In this document: one piece after another, positions 11,174 to 21,768 of the stretch
How the letters are laid out: each line of letters starts with the position of its first letter
Position numbering within the stretch: the first letter of the stretch is position 1
From: Saposhnikovia divaricata
Lineage: Eukaryota; Streptophyta; Magnoliopsida; Apiales; Apiaceae
Assembly (NCBI GenBank): GCA_036435485.1
Contig: CM071599.1
Coordinates: 11,000,803 to 11,064,802 of the forward strand
Reading direction: 5' to 3'
Length of the DNA: 64,000 nt
Notes under the pieces: model-generated
What the model saw: the letters and a program-made list of their open reading frames with translations, nothing else
What the model was told of the DNA's origin: nothing
Databases searched by the model: none
Made by a program: the position numbers and the translations under genes

Positions 11174-13011
11174 AATTTTTGATTTGTGTTAAGATTTAAT
11201 TATACTAGCTTAAAGCCCGTGCGATGCACGGATTTTTTTATTTTAATATTATATAAATTTTTTCATTTATTTAAATTAACTTTTTAAAAGATGAATTTTG
11301 GAGGCTTACATTATTATATCAGATGATTTGATAATAATTATACAGATGTTATCCGTGATATTTCTAGAAATGGAAGGATTTTAGTTAGAAAATATAGAAA
11401 AGATGATAGGTTTTAGTTGAAAAAGGTAATGGATTAATTATTGGTAATTATAAAATTATTATTTTTATTAAATAGAATGCATGTGATATGATTAGAAAAA
11501 GATAGGATTTAGTTAGAGAAAATTAAAAAGGAAACATGTTATAGGTGAAAAATATAATTGATTAGTTTATAGCAATTATAATTTAATTACCTTATTTACC
11601 AAATACAATTGTACGAAATATTTTTAGAAAAGGTGAAATTAATATTGTCCGTGATATATATATCTATTAAAAGAAGGATTTTAGTTAAAAAAAAATATAG
11701 GAAAGATGATACGTTTTAGTTGAAAAAGGTAATCGGTTAATTATTAATATTAAAATATTATTAGTTTATTTTATTAAATAAAACCTCCCTTAATATAATT
11801 GGAAAAAGAGAGATTTTAGTTAGAGAAAATAGAAAGGTAACGTGAAAATTAAAAAAATGTCATGATTTATGTGAAAAAGGTAATTGATTAGCTTATATAA
11901 TTATAATTTAATTATGTCATTTTACTAAATAAAATTGCTCACAGTTTTTAGAAAATGAGAAATTAATGATGTCCGTGATATTTCTAGAAAAAAAGGGAGT
12001 TTAATTAGAAAAAATAAAAAAGATGATACATTTTAGCTGAAAAGGTAATCGGTTAATTATTATTATTATAATATTATTATTTTATTTTATTAAATAGAAA
12101 CATCTGTGATATAATTGGAAAAAGAGAGATTTTAGTAAGAGAAAAGAAAAAAGGTACCGTGTTTTGGTTGAAAAAGGTAACCGTTCATGATATAATTGGA
12201 AAAGGAGAGATGTTAATTAGAGGAAAAAGAAAAGGTAACGTGTTTTGGGTGAAAAATGTAATTGATTAGTTAATAATAATTATAATATAATTACGTTATT
12301 TTATTAAACAAAAATGCTCGTACTATTTTTAAAAAAAGAGATATTTTAGTTAAATAAAATGTGAAAGATATTCTATTTTACTTGAAAATGAAAATTGTTT
12401 AGTTATTGAAAAATATAAAAGGTAATATGTTTAACTTGAAAAAGGAAATTAATTAATAAAGGAGAAATTTTAGTTAGATAAAATATAAAGGAATATTATA
12501 TTTTATTATAAAAAGAAAATTATTAAATTTTTGAAAAATAGAAAAGATAATATGTTTAACCTCAAGAAGGAAATTTATTAGTTAGTAGAAAAGGTAATAT
12601 GTCTAACCTGAAAAAGGAAATTGATTAATAAAGGAGAAATTTTAGTTAGATAAAATATAAAAGGATATTGTATTTTAGGAAATTAGTTAGTTAAATAAAA
12701 TATAAATGGATAAAAAGGAAATTATTTAGTTTTTGAAAAAGAGAAAAGATAATATGTTTAACCTTAAGAAGGAAATTGATTAATTAGTAGAAAAGGTAAC
12801 ATGTCTAACCTGAAAAAGGATATTGATTAATAAAGTAGAAATTTTAGTTAGATAAAATATAAAAGGATATTATATTTTAGGAAATTAGTTAGTTCTTGAA
12901 AAATAGAAAAGATAATATGTTTAAACTCAAGAAGGAAATTGATTAGTTAGTTTATCTATAATTATTTATTAGTTAGTAGGAAAGGTAATATGTCTAACCT
13001 CAAAAAGGAAA

Positions 13012-15291
13012 TCAATATATATATATAAAGGAGGATAGCGGGAGTTTAGGTGGCGCTCTAATATCGTGTCAATCGATTTTTCTAATTTTCTAGAATTTTA
13101 AACACTAAAAAATATAAAAATATAAATTAGCATATTAGAAGTAGAATAGGTGTTCGAATTTATAAAGGAGAAGAGTTCAAATTTATAGGAAAGACATATG
13201 ATTAGAAGTTCTATTGGAAGTATAATAAGTATTTATAAGACATACAATTAAAAGTTCTATTGGAAGTAGAATAGGAGTTCGAATTTATAGAGAATAAGAG
13301 TTCGAATTTGTAGAAAAAATATATAAATAAAAGTTCTACTAGAACTAGAATAGGTGTTTAAATATATAGAGCAGACATATAATTAAATATTTTATAGAAA
13401 GTACGATCTTCTTAAATTATATATTTTTTATATAATTTAATTATACTTATATTAGGAAAATTTATTCATAAATCCAATACTATTGTCATGAAAAAAGTCA
13501 CCGTATTTAAAAAGAAAAGAATTGATGTGTTAACATAATAAAAGAACAATGTCATGCAGGAATCCTAAATAGTTTAGGTGACGCTCTAATATCGTGTCAA
13601 TCGATTTTTATAATTTTCTAGAATTTTAAACACTAAAAAATATAAAAATATAAATTAGCATATTAGAAGTAGAATAGGTGTTCGAATTTATAAAGGAGAA
13701 GAGTTCAAATTTATAGGAAAGACATATGATTAGAAGTTCTATTGGAAGTATAATAAGTATTTATAAGACATACAATTAAAAGTTCTATTGGAAGTAGAAT
13801 AGGAGTTCGAATTTATAGAGAATAAGAGTTTGAATTTGTAGAAAAAATATATAAATGAAAGTTCTACTAGAACTAGAATAGGTGTTTGAATATATAGAAC
13901 AGACATATAATTAAATATTTTATAGAAAGTACGATCTTCTTAAATTATATATTTTTTTATATAATTTAATTATACTTATATTAGGAAAATTTATTCATAA
14001 ATCCAATACTATTGTCATGAAAAAAGTCACCGTATTTAAAAAGAAAAGAATTGATGTGTTAACATAATAAAAGAACAATGTCATGCAGGAATCCTAAATA
14101 AATACAGGAGTACCTATAATATAAAGAGAAAATAAGATGTGTTTTCATTTTCAAAAACTCCAAAATTTTTAGAAAATTTAGAGAAAGTATAAATTGGAAT
14201 TCACTCTATTTTTTAGGTTTTGATTTTAAGGAAAAAAATTGTTGTGAAAGATAAGTAACATCAATAATATGTAATGAAGTTAGAATTTCGATCCCAAACG
14301 AGAGCGGCTCGAAACGTGTTTAACGGGAAGACGACTCACTATAAAAGATCGTGCTAGCTATTAAAATATCATATGATGTTATAAATTTTATTTTATTTTT
14401 AGGATTTGATTTTTATGGATAAACATTATCATACAAAGTAATATATGTAAAAGTTAGGTTTTTGGTCTTAACGAGAGAGCGAATCAATAGTAATAAATGT
14501 GTTTAACAAGAAAGCGATTCATTAGATAAGACCGTACAAAAAATGTTTAAATATATAATTAATACATAAAATAAAATATTTTATTGGAAGTAGAATACGA
14601 GGACGGTGGAGACATCTTATACGATTTTTTAAAACTATACATCTTTTTTCCTAGAAATCTTTTATTTTAACTTTTTTATGCAAGTTAATTATACTTGCAT
14701 TACAAAAATATATCCATAAATGTAATATTATTCCCGTAACGAAAAGTCTTCGTATTTTAATTGTTTTTGATATGTTAACATAATAGAGAGACATTCCCAT
14801 GCGGAAATTATAAATAAATACAAGAATATCTATAATATACAGAAAATATAAGATGTATTTTCATCTTTTAAAACTCCATAAATATTAGAAAGTTTAATGA
14901 ATATAAAAATTGGAATTTACTCTATTTATATAATGAAGTTAGAATTTCGGTTTCAAATAAGAGCGGCTCGAAACGTATTTAACGGGAAGACGGCTCGCTA
15001 GAAAAGATTGTATTAGCTATTAGAATTTGATACTGAAGTCATAAATTTCATTTTATTTTTACAGTTCGATTTTATAGATAAAAAATATTATATAAGTTGT
15101 TAAAAAGTTGGGATTTCGGTTTTAACGAGAGAACGGCTCAATCGAAAGAATCGTATTTAACAAGAAATTGATTCATTAGAGAATATTATTTAATTATTAA
15201 AATTTAATATTAATATTATAATATAACGTAAATGTAATGAATTTTTTTAAAATATTGTAAAGCCGCCGCGAAGCGCGGCTTTATCAACTAG
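13012..15291 (+). mobile_element. Nested non-autonomous Helitron (plus strand)
   Basis: Starts TCAATATATATATATAAAGG and ends with hairpin GCCGCCGCGAAGCGCGGC, then TTTATCAA and CTAG (15288-15291) followed by T. The related Helitron at 38140-40755 lacks this segment and reads straight across the site (about 39935-39950), giving an empty-site proof of both ends. No protein is encoded. A shortened reverse copy lies at 59584-60354. Confidence 0.88.
13043..14098. repeat. 528-bp tandem duplication within the nested Helitron
   Basis: Two nearly identical units start AGTTTAGG at 13043 and 13571. Each ends ATGCAGGAATCCTAAATA. Only a few substitutions separate them, so the duplication is recent relative to the Helitron. 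Confidence 0.88.
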
Positions 15292-16166
15292 TTGATTAAT
15301 AAAGGAGAAATTTTAGTTAATAAAATATAAAAGGATATTGTGTTTTAGGAAATTAGTTAGTTAGATAAAATATAAAGGGATGTTATATTTTATCATAAAA
15401 AGGAAATTATTTAGTTTTTGAAAAAGAGAAAAGATAATATGTTTAACCTTAATTGATTAGTTAGAAATTGATTAGTTAGTAGAAAAGGTAATATGTCTAA
15501 CCTGAAAAAGGTAATTGATTAATAAAGTAGAAATTTTAGTTAGATAAAATATAAAAGGATATTTTATTTTAGGAAATTAGTTAGTTCTTGAAAAATAAAA
15601 AAGATAATATGTTTAAACTCAATAAGGAAATTGATTAGTTAGCTTATCTGTAATTAAGTAAGGGTAAATAAGTAAAATCAACAGTACCGACCGACCGACC
15701 GACCGACTAACCAAACTTTTAATGTTTCGAAATTTATATAATAGTATAGATAGTAATACATACATAAATAAATAAATAAATGTATATATCGTATTGGAAT
15801 TATAAAATATATACTAGTAAGTAAAATTTCATTTATTATCCGACAACTACAGATGAGGGTAAAACATATTTATTTATTTTTTTGCACGGTTGTAATTCTA
15901 GTATCTTAGTATCTGTTCTCATACATAGGGGAGCATTGAATTCAACAAGGCATAATCCTCATTTATCACATGAGCTACACCATCATACCGGGTAAAACAT
16001 ATTTTTTGTTGCCTATATATGTACAATGGTTGAGGTCGAAAAAGAAAAAATAAAATAAAAGAAGTACACAAATAAATTGCCTTGCTTAACACATAGCTGG
16101 AATTTCCTTTATTTTCATACGTTTTACCGGTGATGTTTCAACAGAGACATTGAGTTTTGTTGGTGA

Positions 16167-16367
16167 TCAGATACAATGTTTCCGACAATCCTGCACTGGA
16201 ACTGGTTTACCATCAAAAGTAAATTCGCCGGCCTTGCAACTCTTCATACATGCCATTTGGTTACCACGTATTTCATCATCAATCGGATTGTAATCATAGG
16301 AGTGAACTGATCCCATCATCACCAAACACAATACCAACATTCCAATAACAATCTTACCATGATCCAT
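16167..16367 (-). CDS. Small secreted cysteine-rich peptide, copy B
   Basis: A 66-residue ORF whose translation is identical to that at 6349-6549: 23-residue signal peptide, acidic mature N-terminus, four cysteines in C-x3-C-x16-C-x3-C. It lies in duplicated segment B, downstream (in its own reading direction) of a conserved TATA box at about 16458-16465. The Helitron at 11205-15750 ends about 420 bp beyond its stop codon, so the coding region and promoter are untouched. Both copies look usable. The identical proteins point to recent duplication, gene conversion or purifying selection. Family uncertain, as for copy A. Confidence 0.75.
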   Translation of the reverse strand: MDHGKIVIGMLVLCLVMMGSVHSYDYNPIDDEIRGNQMACMKSCKAGEFTFDGKPVPVQDCRKHCI

Positions 16368-16633
16368 TTTTGTTAGTAGATCACTCGTCTTCTAATTCGT
16401 AATATTAAACTAATTATGATTGATATATTATTTTTAACTTAAACACGTACGTGTTGCTATTTATACTTGAACTCGAAACCATATTTGTGGCTACATGCAT
16501 GCACATCCTTCTTGAATTGCATGATGTAGCTTTAATTATGGAAAAGGACTTAAAAATGGAAATATAATGTGTGGGCATACTTATTTTTCTCATATTTTTA
16601 TTTATAGTTAGCACCAGACGTTTGTGCATGCTT

Positions 16634-17467
16634 ATTTTCAACACTAATATTCTAATTCCTTATATCCAAATATAATTCCTTAGAGTATTATTAATTTATT
16701 ATCAAAGACTAAACTCACTATCCAAACATTAAAATTCTACTATAATGGCGCACAGCTCTAAACAAATGGGAAGTGACATAGTAAATAAAATATATTTGAC
16801 ATTGTAAAGAAAATATATTCGAAAAATGTGAATAGTTAATATGCATAAAACAATAAATCCCTCTCAAAATTTTAATATAAAACAATAAATCGATCTCTAA
16901 ATCAAGTGTTAAGCAACAACAATTGGACTAAATTATATCCAAGAAAAGGAACATGTGTATTGAGCTGTCGATTCACATATCCTAAGTCTGAAATTTTATA
17001 TCCTAATATATTATTCTTGTGGTTTGGTTATCAAGGATAAATATATTATTTTATAAATATTATTAATAATTATATTTTTTAATAATGTCAAATAAAAATT
17101 AGAAATATTATTAAATTGCACATTATATTGTAGAAAATATTAATGGAATTTGTAGATATTATTTCATAATTTTTCCGAAAATAAAATTAATATAGTGTAA
17201 TAAAATTATTGAGTTAAAAATATAAATTTTTTATATTAGAAAAATATGAAATTTCATTTAAACATACAATAACAATTAAAATAATAAATTAATGTTCACA
17301 AATAGATATCATCAACTTAGTAAAATTCACAAGCAATATTTTATAAATTTTTCAAAAAAACAAAAAATTAATATAACTTAATATAAAATAAATTAATTTT
17401 ATAAAATGCACGGGTATAAATCTAGCATCATAGATAAATACTTAATACGAAAAATAAATATTACATA
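16634..17467. other. AT-rich spacer, no gene seen
   Basis: Contains a short stretch (about 16895-16985) related to non-coding sequence at 27312-27400 near the kinase pseudogene, and otherwise nothing recognised. A possible Helitron-like end (GCACGGGTATAAATCTAG at about 17408-17425) lacks a full hairpin. Confidence 0.4.
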
Positions 17468-18201
17468 TCTATATTATTGTATAAAAGCCGAAACATTAAA
17501 AATTTGGTCGATCGGTTGGTCGGTACGGTACCTATTAATTTTACTTATTTATCTTTACTCAGTTACAAATAAAATTCATCCTACTAACTAATCAATTTTC
17601 TTTTTCAGGTTAAACATATTATCTTTTCTATTTTTCAATAACTAAATAATTTCCTTTTTAAGGTAAAATACAACATCTTTTATATTTTATCTAACTAAAA
17701 TATATCCTTTATTAATTAACTTCATTTTTCAGATTAAACATATTACATTTTCTATTTTTTAGTAACTAAATAATTTTCTTTTTCAGGTAAAATACAACAT
17801 ATTTTACATTTTATATAACTAAAATTTCTCACTTTTTAGAAACACTACGAGCAATTTTGTTTAATAGAATAACATAATTAAGTTATAATTACTATTAACT
17901 AATCAATTACCTTTTTTAGCCAAAACACGTTACATTTTCTCTTTTCTCTAACTAAAATCTCTTTTTTTCTAATTATGCATGGACGATTACCTTTTTCAGC
18001 CAAAACACCTTACCTTTTTCTTTGCTCTTACTAAAACCTCTCTTTTTCCAATTATATCACGGGCGTTTCTATTTAATAAAAATAAAATGATAATATTATA
18101 ATACTAATAATTAATCAATTATCTTTTCAGCTAAAACATATCATCTTTTCTATTTTTCTAATTGAATTCCCTTTTTTTCTAGAAATATCACGGGCAACAT
18201 T

Positions 18202-19162
18202 TTTTTTTTTTGCTAAGCTGTATATATATAACAAAAAGAAAAGGGAATATCCCATGCTCTATGACAAACCATAGAGGAGGTCTATCTATAATCAATCTCT
18301 GAAAGATTGAGAATAGAAAGTAAAAAACAACCTAGCTAATATCTAGCCATCTACTCCAATTTAAATTAATAGCACTATTTACAAATCAAGTGGAGCTACG
18401 TAATTTAGATTTGACATCCGTAATTATACCATCAATTAGTTTGTTAGGGCTAACACACCCTTTGCAATGTGCTCGAGCGTTTCTTTCTCTCCAAATATGA
18501 TAACAATAGACTTGAGCAATAAGAAGCAAAAGATGTCGGTGAATTGGATCTGTGGTTGTGCCCCAAGCACAAGTCACTCCAAGTAGGTGCCTGGACAGTG
18601 GTGCCAGCAAGAATGGCCAATCTTTGAATGACCCATGAACTATAATCACAATGAATGAATAAGTGATTCAGATCTTCCTACCCTCGAATACACATAAAAC
18701 AGTGTTGCATTATGTCAAGACCAAAAGAGGCAAGTCTGTGCAGTGTATTTAGTCGACCAAGACAGACAAGCCATTGATGATGCGCATATCTAGTGATTCT
18801 GAGTCTGTGCCAGACATTACCGTGCCAAGGAACTTTTGGAAGTTTGAAACGGATTGTATCCCATATGTGCCATGTGCGAAGTTTGTGGAGGTTGACCCCA
18901 GCCCATAGAATACTATCAGCAGTAGTGAGATCAAATTGAGGAAAGTCGAAACTATTTATCCAGTGAAGCAGATTGACATGAACATGATGGTGCCTTTCAT
19001 TTGGGGTCGGGATCTGCCATGTACCTGTGGAAATAATGTCATTGACAGTTGCGTTAGCGAGCATATGTGCCTGAGATATAATGTAATCATTTGTTGAAGA
19101 AGCCAGACAACGTCCTCTCCACCATGGATCAAACCAAAGAGATGTGTTGCAACCATTCCCCA
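18202..19162 (-). mobile_element. 5'-truncated LINE inserted in the Helitron, 15-bp TSD
   Basis: ATCACGGGCAACATT occurs directly before (18187-18201) and after (19163-19177) the insertion. A T run at the left edge is the poly(A) tail of a minus-strand element. Only the 3' end of the element was copied, which is typical of target-primed reverse transcription. The coding remnant is zf-RVT type. Confidence 0.9.
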
Positions 19163-19163
19163 A
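18386..19163 (-). pseudogene. LINE ORF2 3' remnant (zf-RVT domain)
   Basis: Two open stretches: 19163-18678 (161 residues, with WFDPWW, VPWHGNVWH and a C-terminal CFMC cysteine pair) and 18649-18386 (87 residues, with HIWRERNARAH). They correspond to the linker, the zinc-binding zf-RVT domain and the terminal helix of plant L1 ORF2. A stop separates them, and RT is absent because of 5' truncation. The first Met lies at the truncation point and is not a real start. Confidence 0.85.
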
Positions 19164-20001
19164 TCACGGGCAACATTAATTTCTCATTTTCTAAAAACAC
19201 TATTAGCAATTTTATTTAATAAAATAACATAAATAAATTATAATTATTATAAACTAATCAATTACCTTTTTCACATAAATCATGTTACCCTTTTAATTTT
19301 CACGTTACCTTTTTATTTTCTCTAACTAAAATCTCTATTTTTTCAATTATATCACTGGCGTAACTATTTAATACAATAAACTAATAATATTATAATATTA
19401 ATAATTAACCGATTACCTTTTTCAGCTGAAACGTATCATCTTTTCTATATTTTCTAACTAAAATCACTCTTTTAATAAAAATATCCTAGACAATATTAAT
19501 TTCACCTTTTCTAAAAACTTTACGAGCAATTGTATTTAGTAAAATAACATAATTAAATTTTAATTACTATAAACTAATCAATTGCCTTTATCACATGGAA
19601 CATGTTACCTTTTTAATTTTCTGTAACTAAATCCTCTCTTTTTCCAATCATATCACAAGCATTCTATTTAATAAAATAAAATAATAATTTATAATTACTA
19701 CTCCCTCCGTCTCACAATGTTCTTCTCATTTGGGGAAAAACACGGGTTTTAACAATTAACCGATTACATTTTTCAACTAAAACTAATCATCTTTTCTATA
19801 TTTTCAAACAATGCAAAATTCATGTTTTCAAACGAAAAAGAAATATTACGGATAACATTTATACTGTATAATTATTATCAAATCATCTCACATAATAATT
19901 TAAACCTGCAAAATTCATGTTTTAAAAAAATTAATTTAAATTAATCAAAAAAATTCATATAATATTAAAAAAATCCGTGAATCGCACGGGGTTTAAGCTA
20001 G

Positions 20002-20450
20002 TATTTTGAAATTTGAAAATAACAAATGCTTTTTTTAATATTTAGGGAGAGCCAAACTTACATTTCACTAACCTAAATTTATCATTCTTGTAATTTAATC
20101 ATTTTAACCTCGAACTTTCCTAAACAATGAACATAGTCGCCAACAAAATTAGAAAAATCATAAAATAGTTCCTCATCATTTTCTTCAATGAAGTTCTCTC
20201 ATTATTGTGGGGCTTCAAACATTTGGATCTACATAGACTGGACACCAGATGCTATCATTGATTTCTTACTCAGATAGTTCATATCTAAATTAAGCTCACC
20301 TTCTTCGATTTTTTTTGTCATCCAAGTACTTCTTGATATTTTGATTCTGCATGTCTTAATCACATGACAAATGATCCCTCAGTATTTGTTTACCATCAAC
20401 ACGAACTTCATGTCTTTCAACCATACAAAAAACAGATGACTCTAAGAATG
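20002..20450. other. Spacer, no gene seen
   Basis: Mixed AT-rich sequence between the Helitron and kinase remnants. No recognised coding stretch. Confidence 0.4.
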
Positions 20451-20559
20451 TGCATAGATTGAAACTGTATCCACACAAGATTCAAACAGCACAACATCGA
20501 AGGCAAAGATTTCCTGGTAAGTCTATGGGTTTGGAAACGATATGGATCGATTTTTGTTT

Positions 20560-20823
20560 TGGAATTCTGTTAATCCTTGGACTGTAACTACTTTATGGCA
20601 ACTACAGTTGATCCAGGCTCAATATAGTACCTCAGTAAACCTTCCCAAACTCGCCTTTTTCGATCACTAAATTGTTTAAATTGTCATGGAAATTAGACGA
20701 CGTCCGCTGCATCTGCTCAAGTGAGAGGTGATAACACCATCCTTGAAAACACAATGATAAGAGCCGGTTAGGTTCCTCCTCAAGTTCTGCTTCTTGAAGC
20801 TGTTGAAAACTTATAAACCACAA
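20560..20823 (-). pseudogene. Receptor-like kinase N-lobe fragment
   Basis: The minus strand encodes a juxtamembrane/N-lobe start (LSLEQMQRTSSNFHDN..LVIEKGEFGKVY), matching the glycine-loop region of CrRLK1L-like plant kinases. A stop immediately after GKVY and further stops past VVAIK break it. Only a few dozen residues of kinase remain. Confidence 0.65.
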
Positions 20824-21433
20824 AGTTTAAGACAATGATAAGAAAATCACAAATATTACGATGATGTTTGTCTACCCAAGTAGGAATTTCCAGTTTTGTT
20901 TCCCAATAATATCTTGTAATAACAGCAAACTCTGAATCCAACATCCTGCAGCTTTACAAAAATAAACAGGGTAAAAGATTTACTTCATGAAAAATATATG
21001 ATACGTTCCAATTCTTTATAATAAAATAAATAAAATTAAATGTCATTATAAATGTCACTGACTAGAGAAATAGTAGTTTACATGGGAGACACCAATACAC
21101 CAGAGGCTGCCCGTGTATGCTACCTAGGAGTCAATACATTGGTCGTTGACAAAGATTCTTGAGAAGTGCTATTCTTTTTCTCATAGAATCATACAGATCG
21201 TCGAAATATTTTGGTGAATAGGCGGGCGGTTTTTGCTTAGGCAGTTTCACATCACTAGTCAGCATCGAAACTACCATGGGCATGCTTGGCGTTTCTTTTG
21301 GACATGGTTGCACGCACAATAACCCAACTTGAATTGCTCGAGACAGTTCAGATTGATCACATGATCCAGTGGTTGCCTCGTCAAGCAGTTCCAAACATCT
21401 TTCTTCTTGAAAGAGTCTCCATGCCTATAAGTG

Positions 21434-21473
21434 GATATCATGAATATGATATCCATATCATATTCATGATATC
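21434..21473. repeat. 40-bp near-perfect palindrome at the left edge of the Ty3 element
   Basis: Two 19-bp arms (GATATCATGAATATGATAT and its exact complement) flank a central CC. It lies in the kinase intron immediately outside the first LTR base shared by both LTRs. It could extrude as a cruciform or be fill-in sequence from repair. Confidence 0.85.
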
Positions 21474-21477
21474 ATAT

Positions 21478-21744
21478 ACCAGGCTAATAACATATACCAG
21501 GCGTATGGGCAAGGGCAGAAAGGACTTTTCACAGCAAAAGTAAAAGAGACGGAGACTAGTATAAGTAAAATAAAATAGAAGCGTAGAAGAATTATGAAAA
21601 TTGTAATCTGTTATTTCTATTTTGCTATTGGGAGTTTGGGCCGCTCGAAAGGTCTTATTTACATCCAGTTGTAAACAAACCCTAATTTCAATTAAATCGC
21701 CTCTTTCCCTAGTTTTTGTGTTTGGAATCACTTAGTCCATAGCA
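21478..21744 (+). repeat. 5' LTR of the chromovirus
   Basis: Matches 26468-26734 throughout by eye and ends TCCATAGCA. The first shared bases are ACCAGGC. No terminal TG. Confidence 0.88.
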
Positions 21745-21747
21745 AAG

Positions 21748-21759
21748 TGGTATCAGAGC
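21748..21759 (+). promoter_or_regulatory. Primer-binding site, tRNA-Met type
   Basis: TGGTATCAGAGC begins 3 bases after the 5' LTR. This is the standard plant initiator tRNA-Met primer site for minus-strand synthesis. Confidence 0.92.
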
Positions 21760-21768
21760 ACTCCATCC

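Larger units (their letters stand above)
11205..15750 (-). mobile_element. Non-autonomous Helitron (minus strand) with nested Helitron
   Basis: On the minus strand the 5' end is TCTATACTATTATATAAATT (from 15750). The 3' end is a GC-rich hairpin (CCGTGCATCGCACGG), a short spacer, and CTAG (11208-11205) followed by T. This is Helitron structure with A^T insertion and no target duplication. Joining the flanks gives the uninterrupted sequence seen in copy A at about 5945-5985. No Rep/helicase ORF is present. 13012-15291 is a second Helitron inserted into this one. A (CCGA)n microsatellite lies at about 15689-15707 near the 5' end. Confidence 0.9.
8384..16633. repeat. Segmental duplication, copy B (carries MULE and Helitron insertions)
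   Basis: Without the insertions 9192-11173 and 11205-15750, this interval is collinear with 5138-6820. The peptide genes are offset by 9818 bp. An extra 8-bp block (AGACATTT) just before the MULE distinguishes it from copy A. The copies differ by scattered substitutions in the flanks only. Confidence 0.85.
17468..20001 (+). mobile_element. Non-autonomous Helitron (plus strand) with nested LINE
   Basis: The 5' end TCTATATTATTGTATAAAAG follows an A. The 3' end is hairpin CCGTGAATCGCACGG (19975-19989), then GGTTTAAG and CTAG (19998-20001) followed by T. The 5' region carries the same GGTCGGTACG-type block as the minus-strand Helitrons at 11205 and 38140, so all belong to one family. A 5'-truncated LINE sits at 18202-19162. 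A remnant with a Stowaway-like end (CTCCCTCCGTCTC) begins near 19702. Confidence 0.85.

Noticed and set aside
17408..17425. Possible extra Helitron 3' end (GCACGGGTATAAATCTAG)
   Set aside because: No complete hairpin and CTAG is followed by C, not T.
21438..21731. Minus-strand open frame, repeated at 26434-26721
   Set aside because: It lies within the LTR and is antisense to the retrotransposon. The duplication simply reflects the two LTRs.
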